Shown here one piece after another: positions 6,209 to 12,576 of a DNA stretch of 12,576 bases. The notes beneath the pieces were generated by a model. It worked only from the letters and a program-made list of their open reading frames with translations. It searched no databases and was not told the origin of the DNA. The translations under genes and the position numbers were made by a program. Source of the DNA: Alphaproteobacteria bacterium (lineage in GTDB: Bacteria; Pseudomonadota; Alphaproteobacteria; Micropepsales; Micropepsaceae); assembly GCA_947373775.1 (NCBI GenBank), contig CANBZE010000028.1:1-12576 (forward strand). Reading direction: 5' to 3'. Every line of letters starts with the position of its first letter. Within the stretch, counting starts at the first letter, position 1.

Positions 6209-7753
6209 ATGCAGAAGCCGGATAGACGCCTGATCCTGGCCGCCTTGCCGGCAAGCCTGTTGCCTTCGGCCGCTATTGCCGCGGCTTTGGCGCCCGGCGT
6301 CCGTCTTGGACCGCCAAGCGATTTCAGTTTTGCGATGCTGGCGGCGCGCGCCAAAAAAAACGCCAGCCAGCCTTATAAAGCGCCAGCAGTTCGCGCCGCC
6401 CAGATCATCAAAGGGATCGATTTCGACGCGGTTCAGAAAATCCGCTTTCGCCCCGATCACCTGTTGGCTCCCGGCGCAACTTATCCGGCCGCCTTTTTCC
6501 ATCTCAGCCGCTATTCCGCCGATCCCGTGATTCTGCATGCGGTGGACGGTGGCCAGGCGCGCGAGATTCTCTACGGCCCTGATTATTTCGACTATGGCGC
6601 ATCGGGGCTGGATCCCAGGGCACTTGCTGGGCTGGGATTTTCCGGCTTTCGCTTGATGGAGCCCAAGCCACAGCAGGGCGACTGGCTGGCGTTCCAGGGC
6701 GCCAGCTATTTCCGCTCCAGTGGTCAGGACAATCAGTACGGCATCTCGGCCCGCGGCATCGCCATCAACACGGCGGGCGCCGCGCCGGAAGAGTTTCCCC
6801 GCTTTTCGGAATTCTGGCTGGACACGCATGGGACCACCGTCACCGTCCATGCCCTGCTGGACGGTCCGTCCATCACCGGCGTCTACAAGTTCGATTGCGT
6901 GCAGAATCCGAACAGCACCGTGGTGATGAACGTGCATTGCGAACTGTTCTTCCGCGCCGGGATTTCGCGGCTGGGCGTGGCGCCGCTGACCAGCATGTAC
7001 TGGTATGGCGAGAATGAGCGGCGCAAGGCCGCCGACTGGCGTCCGGAAATTCACGACAGCGACGGGCTGGCGATCTGGACGGGCAAGGGCGAACGCATCT
7101 GGCGGCCGCTGATCAATCCATCCCAGGTCATGACCAACAGCTTCGCCGACGAAAATCCCAAAGGCTTTGGCCTGATGCAGCGCGACCGCGATTTCGCCGA
7201 CTATCAGGACGATGGCGCCTATTACAACAAGCGACCCGGCCTGTGGGTGGAGCCCAAGGGCAACTGGGGCAAAGGCGCGGTGCAGCTGGTGGAAATTCCC
7301 ACCGAGGACGAGACCCACGACAATATCGTCGCCTATTGGCGCCCCGATGGCGACATCACGGCGGGCGGCAGCCACAGCTTCGATTACAGCCTGTACTGGC
7401 AGGACAGCGAACCGGCTTATCCGGCCGATCTCGCGCGCAGCGTGGCGACGCGGCTGGGGCGCGGCGGCATTCCGGGGCAAAATCCCTGGCCGCGCGACAA
7501 GCAGAAATTCGTGGTGGATTTCACGGGCGGACCGTTGAGCCAGATGCAGCCACGGTTCGACATCACCCCGGTGGTCACGACCTCACGCGGCAAGATCGAC
7601 GGCGCCTACGCCCTCAAGGTGGTGGGGACCGACCGCTGGCGCGCGGCGTTCGACCTGCAGATCGACGGCAAGGCGCCGGTCGATTTACGAATGTTCCTGA
7701 AGCTTGGCAACAAAACGCTCAGCGAAACCTGGCTCTATCAATATTTTCCGTAG
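6209..7753 (+). CDS. opgG: Periplasmic glucan biosynthesis protein, OpgG/OpgD family
   Basis: OpgG and OpgD are related periplasmic proteins that act on the glucan backbone made by OpgH, governing branching and final structure. The 514-residue product is full length for the family (E. coli OpgG about 511, OpgD about 551). Family-typical stretches include YFDYGASGLDPRALAGLGFS (about 123-142, numbering approximate), GDWLAFQGASYFR, YGISARGIAINT, PEEFPRFSEFW, APLTSMYWYGEN, RPLINP, and GLMQRDRDFADYQD (central to C-terminal half). The N-terminus MQKPDRRLILAAL has an Arg-Arg pair at 6-7 before a hydrophobic stretch ending near residue 25, which suggests Tat export as known for E. coli OpgD. An in-frame TTG at 6170 exists, but ATG 6209 is chosen because it follows a weak TAGAG and gives a sensible signal peptide. 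The gene is divergent from opgH. I call it OpgG/D; the Tat signal leans toward OpgD while the size leans toward OpgG. Confidence 0.92.
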   Translation: MQKPDRRLILAALPASLLPSAAIAAALAPGVRLGPPSDFSFAMLAARAKKNASQPYKAPAVRAAQIIKGIDFDAVQKIRFRPDHLLAPGATYPAAFFHLSRYSADPVILHAVDGGQAREILYGPDYFDYGASGLDPRALAGLGFSGFRLMEPKPQQGDWLAFQGASYFRSSGQDNQYGISARGIAINTAGAAPEEFPRFSEFWLDTHGTTVTVHALLDGPSITGVYKFDCVQNPNSTVVMNVHCELFFRAGISRLGVAPLTSMYWYGENERRKAADWRPEIHDSDGLAIWTGKGERIWRPLINPSQVMTNSFADENPKGFGLMQRDRDFADYQDDGAYYNKRPGLWVEPKGNWGKGAVQLVEIPTEDETHDNIVAYWRPDGDITAGGSHSFDYSLYWQDSEPAYPADLARSVATRLGRGGIPGQNPWPRDKQKFVVDFTGGPLSQMQPRFDITPVVTTSRGKIDGAYALKVVGTDRWRAAFDLQIDGKAPVDLRMFLKLGNKTLSETWLYQYFP

Positions 7754-7781
7754 GAGCGTCCGCGGGAGCGACCCAAAAAAG

Positions 7782-8428
7782 TCAGTTGCCGCCCGGAAGC
7801 ATGCTGGTCAGGGTTTGGAAGGATAATGACTTCTGATCCACGCCCGGCGGGATGACGTCACCCGTCGCCCAGGAGAAGAACAGCAGCACCGTGTGATTGG
7901 TGTTGTGGGCAAAGCCATAGCGCGGATCGGTAGTGGCCAGCAGCTTGCCGGTCTTGGCGTCGTAGCCGGTGGCGACGAACTTGGCGACGCCCTTTTCCTC
8001 GGCCTGCTTGAACAGCGCGATTTCCGGCACCGTCACCGAATTGCCCACTGGGATGTATGGCACGGTGAGCTGCGGCAGGCCGATCAGCAGGGATTTCTGG
8101 TCGGTGGACAGCGCCCCCGAGGACACCATCACCACCGCTTCGGCCTGGGGCGGTCATCCACCACCATCAGCCCGCTTTTCAGCATCTGGCTGCGGATGGC
8201 GGCAATGGCATAGCCGTCGTCGTAGCCCTGGAAATAGCGGGTATCGACGAAGACGCGCGTGCCCTTGGGAATCGCCAGCGACAGCTGGGACGCGGCGCGG
8301 TCGGCGGCGGCGGAAATCAGCAGCTGCTCGCTGGCGGTGCGCAACGGCGCTGTGGAACGGGCGGTGGTGCAGCCCGCCAGACCGGCGGCGGACAGCAAGA
8401 CGGCGGAAAGAAGGATGATTTTGCGCAT
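7782..8428 (-). pseudogene. Small lipoprotein (DUF6655-like) split by a single-base frameshift
   Basis: Two reading frames together form one protein. The first (from ATG 8428) has a lipoprotein signal with lipobox LAGC, Cys20 being the lipidated residue. It continues through TARST, LLISAAADRAASQL, VFVDTRYFQGYDDGYAI and up to VVDDRP (residue 94), then leaves frame and stops at 8129-8131. The second frame resumes with QAEAVVMVSSGALSTDQ and runs to TGA at 7782. Adding one C to the C4 run at 8147-8150 (G4 on the plus strand) restores a continuous 215-residue protein. From memory, this pattern (ADRA, YF.G.D..YAI.AIR, GALS.D, PEIALFK.AE..GVAKF, TGYDAKTG, FFSW) matches the DUF6655 lipoprotein family of unknown function. 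The conserved downstream half suggests a recent mutation or a sequencing error. The gene is convergent with opgG/D (28-base gap). A weak GAGTG precedes the ATG. Confidence 0.8.
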
Positions 8429-8465
8429 AGGGCACTCATTAAATCAGCCCCTGCCCGCCGCAACC

Positions 8466-8585
8466 CTATTTGTCCTTTAAATTATTGCAATGCGGGAACT
8501 CGCCGCAAACCGCGTCATCCAGGCAAGAAAACAGGCCCAGCCGGATTACCGACGGGACCTGCTTTACTCTTGTATCCGACATCAT
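8466..8585 (-). CDS. Possible 39-residue small ORF in the gene-poor stretch
   Basis: From ATG 8585 to TAG 8466 the minus strand reads a 39-residue peptide beginning MMSDTRVKQVPSVIRLG and ending FPHCNNLKDK, with two Cys and balanced composition. It looks more protein-like than the plus-strand frame. No Shine-Dalgarno is visible and the peptide is not recognised with certainty, so it may equally be a chance frame within a conserved nucleotide element. Its end lies 38 bases upstream of the broken lipoprotein gene on the same strand. Confidence 0.2.
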   Translation of the reverse strand: MMSDTRVKQVPSVIRLGLFSCLDDAVCGEFPHCNNLKDK

Positions 8586-8666
8586 GCCGGACTGTTTTGA
8601 TATGGGCTCTCACCCATTGTTCAGTTTCGCTTTGTGGCGGAGGCCCGGAGTTTTAACCCGAACCCT

Positions 8667-8689
8667 GGCTTCGCAAGTCAGGCGAAGCC
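8667..8689. repeat. Perfect 8-bp inverted repeat
   Basis: GGCTTCGC (8667-8674) pairs with GCGAAGCC (8682-8689) around a 7-base loop. After one mismatch, CC/GG pairs extend it. It is the strongest stem in the gene-poor stretch and lacks a U-run on either side, so it looks more like an RNA structural stem or a palindromic repeat unit than a terminator. Confidence 0.5.
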
Positions 8690-8794
8690 CGGCCTACTTT
8701 CCGGTGGACTCTCTTCCATGCAGGAAACCTCCTGTTACGGTTTCAATCCGCCGGGATCCAAGAAAAGGTCTCGCGCTACACTCCGGCGCCAGGA

Positions 8795-8812
8795 ATCCGG
8801 TCTCCACCGGAT
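8795..8812. repeat. Perfect 7-bp inverted repeat
   Basis: ATCCGGT (8795-8801) pairs with ACCGGAT (8806-8812) with a 4-base loop. Seventeen bases on, TGATGC (8829-8834) pairs with GCATCA (8839-8844), also with a 4-base loop. Such closely spaced tight hairpins suggest a structured transcript. Confidence 0.45.
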
Positions 8813-8879
8813 CGATCGCAACCCAGTTTGATGCGTTCGCATCATCGGTATCGCGCGTTGGGCGCTTTCGGAAAGTAAC

Positions 8880-8905
8880 TGCGGCAACCGCAATCTTTTC
8901 TCTCA
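8880..8905 (+). promoter_or_regulatory. Small hairpin followed by a T-rich run, possible weak attenuator
   Basis: TGCGG (8880-8884) pairs with CCGCA (8888-8892) over a CAA loop and is followed on the plus strand by ATCTTTTCTCTC. The stem is short, so it would be a weak intrinsic terminator at best. Its place some 210 bases before the receptor start is compatible with attenuation of that gene. Confidence 0.2.
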
Positions 8906-9092
8906 GCATCGGAAGCGTGCGCCTGAAACGATGCGCGGTCAACACGAAACCGTCACCGAAATACTTTGTGAAGTTGGAACGATTCGAAGCGTGCGGGCAA
9001 AGAACAGAGCCGCGCAATTCTCATTTCCCCAAAACGCTTTACGGCATCACCGCATTTGCATCTCCCCAACACCTGCTCTATCGGTCGGCAAA

Positions 9093-9099
9093 AGGGGGA
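9093..9099 (+). promoter_or_regulatory. Ribosome-binding site deciding the TonB receptor start
   Basis: AGGGGGA ends six bases before TTG 9106. No ATG occurs between this site and the signal peptide in the receptor frame, so it supports a TTG start at 9106 over the far upstream open frame. Confidence 0.7.
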
Positions 9100-9105
9100 A
9101 CTTCC

Positions 9106-11490
9106 TTGACGCGTATCGTGCTTCTGGGCGGCTTTTCGCTTTTCGCCGCTGCTGCGCCTGTTCTGGCCCAAACCAGCAGGACCGAGCATGTCGTGGTCTA
9201 TGGCGCCCTGCCCGATTCCGATATCGGCGTCTCCGCCGACAAGATCCCCGGCCAATTGCAAAGCTTCAGCGCCAGCCAGCTCTCCGCCCAGCATGGGGCC
9301 ACGGTGCTGGATGCGCTGGGCAGCCAGGCCGCCGGCGTGTCGCTGAGCGACACCCAGGGCAATGCCATGTTCCAGGATCTGCGCTTCCACGGTTTCGAGG
9401 CGTCGCCGCTGCAGGGCACGCCACAAGGCATCGCCGTCTACCAGAATGGCGTGCGCCTGAACGAAGCCTTTGGCGACACCGTCAATTGGGACGCGATCCC
9501 GCAAGCGGCGGTGGACCGGCTGGATGTGTGGAGCGCCAATCCGGTATTCGGCCTGAACGCGCTGGGCGGCTCGGTCAACATGATCATGAAGAACGGTTTC
9601 ACCTGGCAGGGCGCCGAAGGTTCGCTGCAAGGCGGCTCTTACGGTCACGGCATGGCATCGGGCCAGTGGGGCATGACGGACGGTGATTTCAGCTTCTACG
9701 GCGCGGCCGAAGGCGTCACCGACGCCGGCTGGCGCTTTCATTCCCAGTCCAACCTGGCGCGGCTGTATGCCGATGCCGGCTGGCGCATCGGCGAGACCGA
9801 ATTGCACCTGGTGGCATCGGGCGCCGCCACCAGCCTGGGCGTGGTCGGTCCCACCCCCTTCGGCCTGATCCAGCGCAATGCCAAGTCGGTCTTCACTTTT
9901 CCGCAGACCACCCGCAACACCATCGGCAGCCTGGCGCTGAACGCCAAAAGCCGGCTGGACGAAAATTGGCAGTTTGAAGGTTCCGCCTATCTGCGCGCCC
10001 TGACACAGCGCCATGTCGACGGCAATGACGGCGATTTCGAGCGCTGCTCCGCCAGTTCCTCCTTCGCCAATCAATTGTGCCTGCAGGACGATGATTTCAC
10101 CCGTCCCGTGCCCTTCACCGGCACGGCTGCGCTGAACTTCCGCAACCAGTTCACCGTCCTGAACCAGACGGGCGCCACCATTCCGTTCACCGCCGGCGCC
10201 ATCTACGGCACGGTGGACCGCACCTTCACCGACAGCACCACCCATGGCGGCACGGTCCAGATCACGGGCAATGCGTCGTTGCTGGGCCTCGCCAACGTGT
10301 TGACGGTGGGCGGCAGTATCGACGCCAGCGCCATCGGCTTCCGCTCCACCAGTACCCTGGGGCGCATCTTCCCTGACTTTAACGTGGCGGCAGATTCCAC
10401 CCTGACAGGCTCGGGCAGCATCATTCACAGCAACGGCAACCTAGGCTATGCGCCGGTCACCCTGGGCGCCACCACCAGCTATTACGGCCTGTATGCCGTG
10501 GATGCGCTGGACCTGACCGACACACTGACCCTGACGGCGGGGCTGCGCATCAATGCCGCCGACATCGTCACCCGCGACCGCAGCGGCCTGGCCACCGAAC
10601 TGAACGGCGTCCATGGCTATGGCCATGTCAATCCGCTGGCGGGCCTGGCCTGGAAGGCCTTGGGCAGCGTCACGCTGTTCGGCGGCTACTCCGAAGCCAA
10701 CCGCGCGCCCACGCCGCTGGAACTGGACTGCGCCAATCCCAGCCTTCCTTGCTTGCTGGAAGGCTCGCTGGTTTCCGATCCGCCATTGGCCCAGGTCGTG
10801 TCGCACACTTACAACGCCGGTGTGCGCGGCGCGCAGATGCTGGGCAGTGGCACGCTGGACTGGAGCATCAGCCTGTTTCGCACCGACAGCGACAATGACA
10901 TCGTGGCGCTGGCCAGCGTGATCGCGGGCCGTGGTTATTTCACCAATGTGCCCTCCACCCGGCGCCAGGGCGTGGACCTGTCCACCCGCTATGCGGCGTC
11001 CCGCTGGTCGGCCTATGCCAACTGGTCGTATCTGGACGCGACCTGGCAGTTCACCGGCATCCTGGCCTCGCCCAACAATCCCGCCGCCGATACGAGCGGC
11101 AATGTGACGGTGACGCCGGGCCGGCGCATGCCGATGAATCCCGCCAGCACGGCCCGCATCGGCGCCGATGTGGATGTGCTGGAAGGCGTAAGCCTGGGCG
11201 GCGAACTGGTGATCACCGGCAGCCAGTATTTCGACGGCGATCCCTCCAACCGCAATGCCAAGCTGCCGTCCACCGCGATGCTCAATCTGCGTGCCGCGTA
11301 CCAGTTCGATGAACGCTGGCAGCTGTTCGGCCTGGTGAACAATCTGTTCGACGACCGTCATGCGCTGTACGGCACCTATTTCGACCCCGGCAGCACCGCG
11401 GGCCTGGTCACTCCGGCCCTGACCGATCCGCGCACCCTGACCCTGCGCCAGCCGGTCAGCTTCCAGCTGGGCGTCAAACTGAAGCTCTAG
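9106..11490 (+). CDS. TonB-dependent outer-membrane receptor
   Basis: This receptor imports a bound ligand across the outer membrane, powered by TonB-ExbBD. From TTG 9106 the protein has 794 residues. It has a signal peptide (1-21, ending APVLA), a TonB-box-like TEHVVVYG (26-33) and a plug domain. The plug carries the subfamily stretches QGIAVYQNGVRLNEAFGDTV, WDAIPQAAVDRLDVW and NPVFGLNALGGSVNM. The beta barrel follows, with LVNNLFDDRHALYGTYFDP near the C-terminus. Two Cys pairs lie in predicted loops (FERCSASSSFANQLC and LDCANPSLPC). The last residue is Leu (GVKLKL) rather than the usual aromatic. The frame is open back to 8470, but that part does not look like protein. Substrate is not identifiable: neither the plug nor neighbours (no siderophore, heme, cobalamin or sugar-uptake genes) decide it. 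The FAD gene follows 31 bases later and may be co-transcribed. Confidence 0.93.
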   Translation: MTRIVLLGGFSLFAAAAPVLAQTSRTEHVVVYGALPDSDIGVSADKIPGQLQSFSASQLSAQHGATVLDALGSQAAGVSLSDTQGNAMFQDLRFHGFEASPLQGTPQGIAVYQNGVRLNEAFGDTVNWDAIPQAAVDRLDVWSANPVFGLNALGGSVNMIMKNGFTWQGAEGSLQGGSYGHGMASGQWGMTDGDFSFYGAAEGVTDAGWRFHSQSNLARLYADAGWRIGETELHLVASGAATSLGVVGPTPFGLIQRNAKSVFTFPQTTRNTIGSLALNAKSRLDENWQFEGSAYLRALTQRHVDGNDGDFERCSASSSFANQLCLQDDDFTRPVPFTGTAALNFRNQFTVLNQTGATIPFTAGAIYGTVDRTFTDSTTHGGTVQITGNASLLGLANVLTVGGSIDASAIGFRSTSTLGRIFPDFNVAADSTLTGSGSIIHSNGNLGYAPVTLGATTSYYGLYAVDALDLTDTLTLTAGLRINAADIVTRDRSGLATELNGVHGYGHVNPLAGLAWKALGSVTLFGGYSEANRAPTPLELDCANPSLPCLLEGSLVSDPPLAQVVSHTYNAGVRGAQMLGSGTLDWSISLFRTDSDNDIVALASVIAGRGYFTNVPSTRRQGVDLSTRYAASRWSAYANWSYLDATWQFTGILASPNNPAADTSGNVTVTPGRRMPMNPASTARIGADVDVLEGVSLGGELVITGSQYFDGDPSNRNAKLPSTAMLNLRAAYQFDERWQLFGLVNNLFDDRHALYGTYFDPGSTAGLVTPALTDPRTLTLRQPVSFQLGVKLKL

Positions 11491-11521
11491 CCGTGGCCAG
11501 CGTCCGTCTTTATATGGGCGG

Positions 11522-12576
11522 ATGCTGCGCCTCACCGACATCAAGCTGCCGCTTGGCCATCCACCCGAGGCGCTGAAGGCCGCCATCCTGAAGAAGCTGA
11601 AGCTGCCGGCTGAGGCGGTGTTGGACTGGCGCGTGTTCAAGCGCGCCCATGATGCCCGCAACAAGCAGGCGATCCTCTACATCTATACGGTGGACGTGAC
11701 CCTGAAAACGGGCGTGCCCGCGCCCAAGGACGCGCGCCCCACACCCGACATGGACTACAAGCCGGTGGCGACGGCTCCTGCTAAGTTTCAGCGGCCGCTG
11801 GTGATCGGCGCCGGTCCCTGCGGCTTGTTCGCCGGCCTGATCCTGGCGCAGTCCGGTTTCCGCCCCATCATCCTGGAGCGCGGCAAGGAAGTGCGCGCTC
11901 GGACGAAAGATACCTGGGGCCTGTGGCGGCGCTCGGAGCTCAACCCAGAATCCAATGTCCAGTTCGGCGAAGGCGGTGCCGGCACCTTCTCCGACGGCAA
12001 GCTCTACAGCCAGATCAAGGATCCGCGTCACCTGGGCCGCAAGGTGCTGACCGAATTCATCAAGGCCGGCGCGCCGGAGGAAATCCTCACCGAGGCCCAT
12101 CCCCATATCGGCACCTTCCGGCTGGTGACCATGGTGGAGTCGATGCGCCAAAGCATCGAGGCGCTGGGCGGCGAATATCGTTTCCAGAGCAAGGTGACGG
12201 ACTTGTTGCTGACGCCGGACCGGCAAGTGCACGGCGTGCGCCTGGAAAATGGCGAAGAGATCGAAAGCCGCCACGTCGTGCTGGCGCCGGGCCACAGCGC
12301 CCGCGACCTGTTCGAAATGTTGCATGCGCGCGGCGTCGCCATCGAGGCCAAGCCTTTCTCCATCGGCTTCCGCATCGAGCATCCCCAGGGCATGATCGAC
12401 AAGGCGCGCTTCGGCCGCAGCGTCCCCGAACTGGGTGCGGCCGACTACAAGCTGGTGCATCACGCCAAAAACGGACGTAGCGTCTACAGCTTCTGCATGT
12501 GCCCGGGCGGCACGGTGGTGGCGGCCGCCTCCGAGCCCGGCCGCGTCGTCACCAACGGCATGAGCCAGTATTCGCG
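11522..12576 (+). CDS. FAD-dependent dehydrogenase-like protein, COG2509 type (3' end outside window)
   Basis: The 351 visible codons begin with a small alpha/beta domain (about 1-88, MLRLTDIKLPLGH onward). A Rossmann FAD-binding motif follows, VIGAGPCGLFAG (94-105), with the acidic end of strand two at Glu119 (IILERG). The stretch NVQFGEGGAGTFSDGKL (145-161), the APGHSARD segment (255-262) and CMCPGG (325-330) are, as I know the family, hallmarks of the uncharacterised FAD-dependent dehydrogenases grouped as COG2509. Full members are about 530-550 residues, so roughly the last third is missing. The ATG at 11522 is the first start in frame after the receptor stop; only a poor GGGCGG precedes it. 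The upstream spacer is 31 bases, so co-transcription with the TonB receptor is plausible. The reaction is unknown. The cofactor assignment is firm, the family assignment good, and the biological role not inferable. Confidence 0.9.
   Translation, partial: MLRLTDIKLPLGHPPEALKAAILKKLKLPAEAVLDWRVFKRAHDARNKQAILYIYTVDVTLKTGVPAPKDARPTPDMDYKPVATAPAKFQRPLVIGAGPCGLFAGLILAQSGFRPIILERGKEVRARTKDTWGLWRRSELNPESNVQFGEGGAGTFSDGKLYSQIKDPRHLGRKVLTEFIKAGAPEEILTEAHPHIGTFRLVTMVESMRQSIEALGGEYRFQSKVTDLLLTPDRQVHGVRLENGEEIESRHVVLAPGHSARDLFEMLHARGVAIEAKPFSIGFRIEHPQGMIDKARFGRSVPELGAADYKLVHHAKNGRSVYSFCMCPGGTVVAAASEPGRVVTNGMSQYS

Larger units (their letters stand above)
8429..9105. other. 675-base gene-poor, hairpin-rich stretch before the TonB receptor
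   Basis: No convincing protein gene is seen. By eye it is poorer in GC than its neighbours (one sampled 60-base stretch, 8521-8580, is a little over half G+C). It holds short perfect inverted repeats at 8602-8617, 8667-8689, 8795-8812, 8829-8844 and 8880-8892; the last is followed by a T-rich run. The receptor's frame stays open through it back to 8470, but the encoded residues (rich in Arg, Ser, Pro) do not look like a protein and precede a good signal peptide. I tried known riboswitch cores (cobalamin, TPP, glycine, SAM) and found no convincing match. It could be a long regulated leader, a small RNA locus, or decayed sequence. Confidence 0.5.

Noticed and set aside
4846..6225. 459-codon plus-strand frame opposite opgH
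   Set aside because: It is antisense to a clear OpgH with intact GT2 motifs. Its translation is Gln/Arg/His-rich, as expected from the reverse strand of GC-rich coding DNA.
6197..7480. 427-codon minus-strand frame opposite opgG/D
   Set aside because: Shadow of a clear OpgG/D-family gene with conserved motifs on the plus strand.
7754..7781. Terminator between opgG/D and the lipoprotein gene
   Set aside because: There is an A6 run and repeated GGAGCG, but the repeat is direct, not inverted; no hairpin in the right order before a T-run on either strand.
8580..8820. Cobalamin, TPP or glycine riboswitch
   Set aside because: Isolated similarities such as GGCGCCGGAG on the minus strand were seen, but the conserved cores (GCCACTG; CTGAGA with ACCTGA; paired glycine aptamer cores) are missing, and the downstream minus-strand gene is unrelated.
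8470..9105. 212-codon open extension of the TonB receptor frame
   Set aside because: A strong ribosome-binding site and a full signal peptide start at 9106. The extension is Arg/Ser/Pro-rich, has no domain-like features, and a signal peptide in mid-protein would not make sense.
8953..10428. 491-codon minus-strand frame opposite the TonB receptor
   Set aside because: Gly/Ala/Gln-rich reverse-strand shadow of the receptor's plug and barrel; no recognisable motif.
10441..12463. Long minus-strand frames opposite the receptor end and the FAD gene (10441-11664 and 11510-12463)
   Set aside because: The plus strand carries the barrel C-terminus and a Rossmann FAD motif; the minus frames are compositional shadows.

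Overview
The window looks like chromosomal DNA of a GC-rich Gram-negative bacterium, most likely an alphaproteobacterium. Supporting this are Sec, Tat and lipoprotein signal peptides, a TonB-dependent outer-membrane receptor, osmoregulated periplasmic glucan (OPG) genes, and two small proteins whose best matches from memory are families common in Alphaproteobacteria (DUF6356-like and DUF6655-like). No tRNA, rRNA, insertion sequence, phage gene or CRISPR array is visible.

Layout. 1-756 (-): N-terminal half of a RecQ helicase, cut by the window edge. 774-974 (-): small one-helix membrane protein 17 bases upstream of recQ, probably co-transcribed. 1076-2197 (+): exported aldose 1-epimerase (galM-like), divergent from that pair. 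2297-3832 (-): exported GH51 alpha-L-arabinofuranosidase, convergent with galM, with two strong hairpins between the stop codons. 3928-5862 (-): OpgH-type membrane glucosyltransferase, preceded by an overlapping-type small ORF (5864-6064) that ends one base before the opgH ATG. 6209-7753 (+): periplasmic OpgG/OpgD-type protein with a twin-arginine signal, divergent from opgH. 7782-8428 (-): small lipoprotein gene broken by a single-base frameshift. 8429-9105: about 675 bases without a convincing gene, poorer in GC than its flanks and rich in short perfect hairpins. 9106-11490 (+): TonB-dependent receptor with a TTG start. 11522-12576 (+): FAD-dependent dehydrogenase-like protein of the COG2509 type, cut by the right edge.

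How they fit together. The centre (about 3.9-7.75 kb) is an OPG module: OpgH polymerises beta-glucan from UDP-glucose across the inner membrane and OpgG/D acts on the glucan in the periplasm. Unlike the co-directional opgGH operon of E. coli, the two genes are divergent here and share one control region containing a 17-base dyad. Next to it lie two exported sugar enzymes, the arabinofuranosidase and the mutarotase. The arabinofuranosidase is co-directional with opgH, with a 95-base spacer. The rest is housekeeping or envelope function. I see no defence system or other clearly new multi-gene system. The best leads are the leader before the receptor, the small ORF coupled to opgH, the broken lipoprotein and the OPG operator-like dyad.
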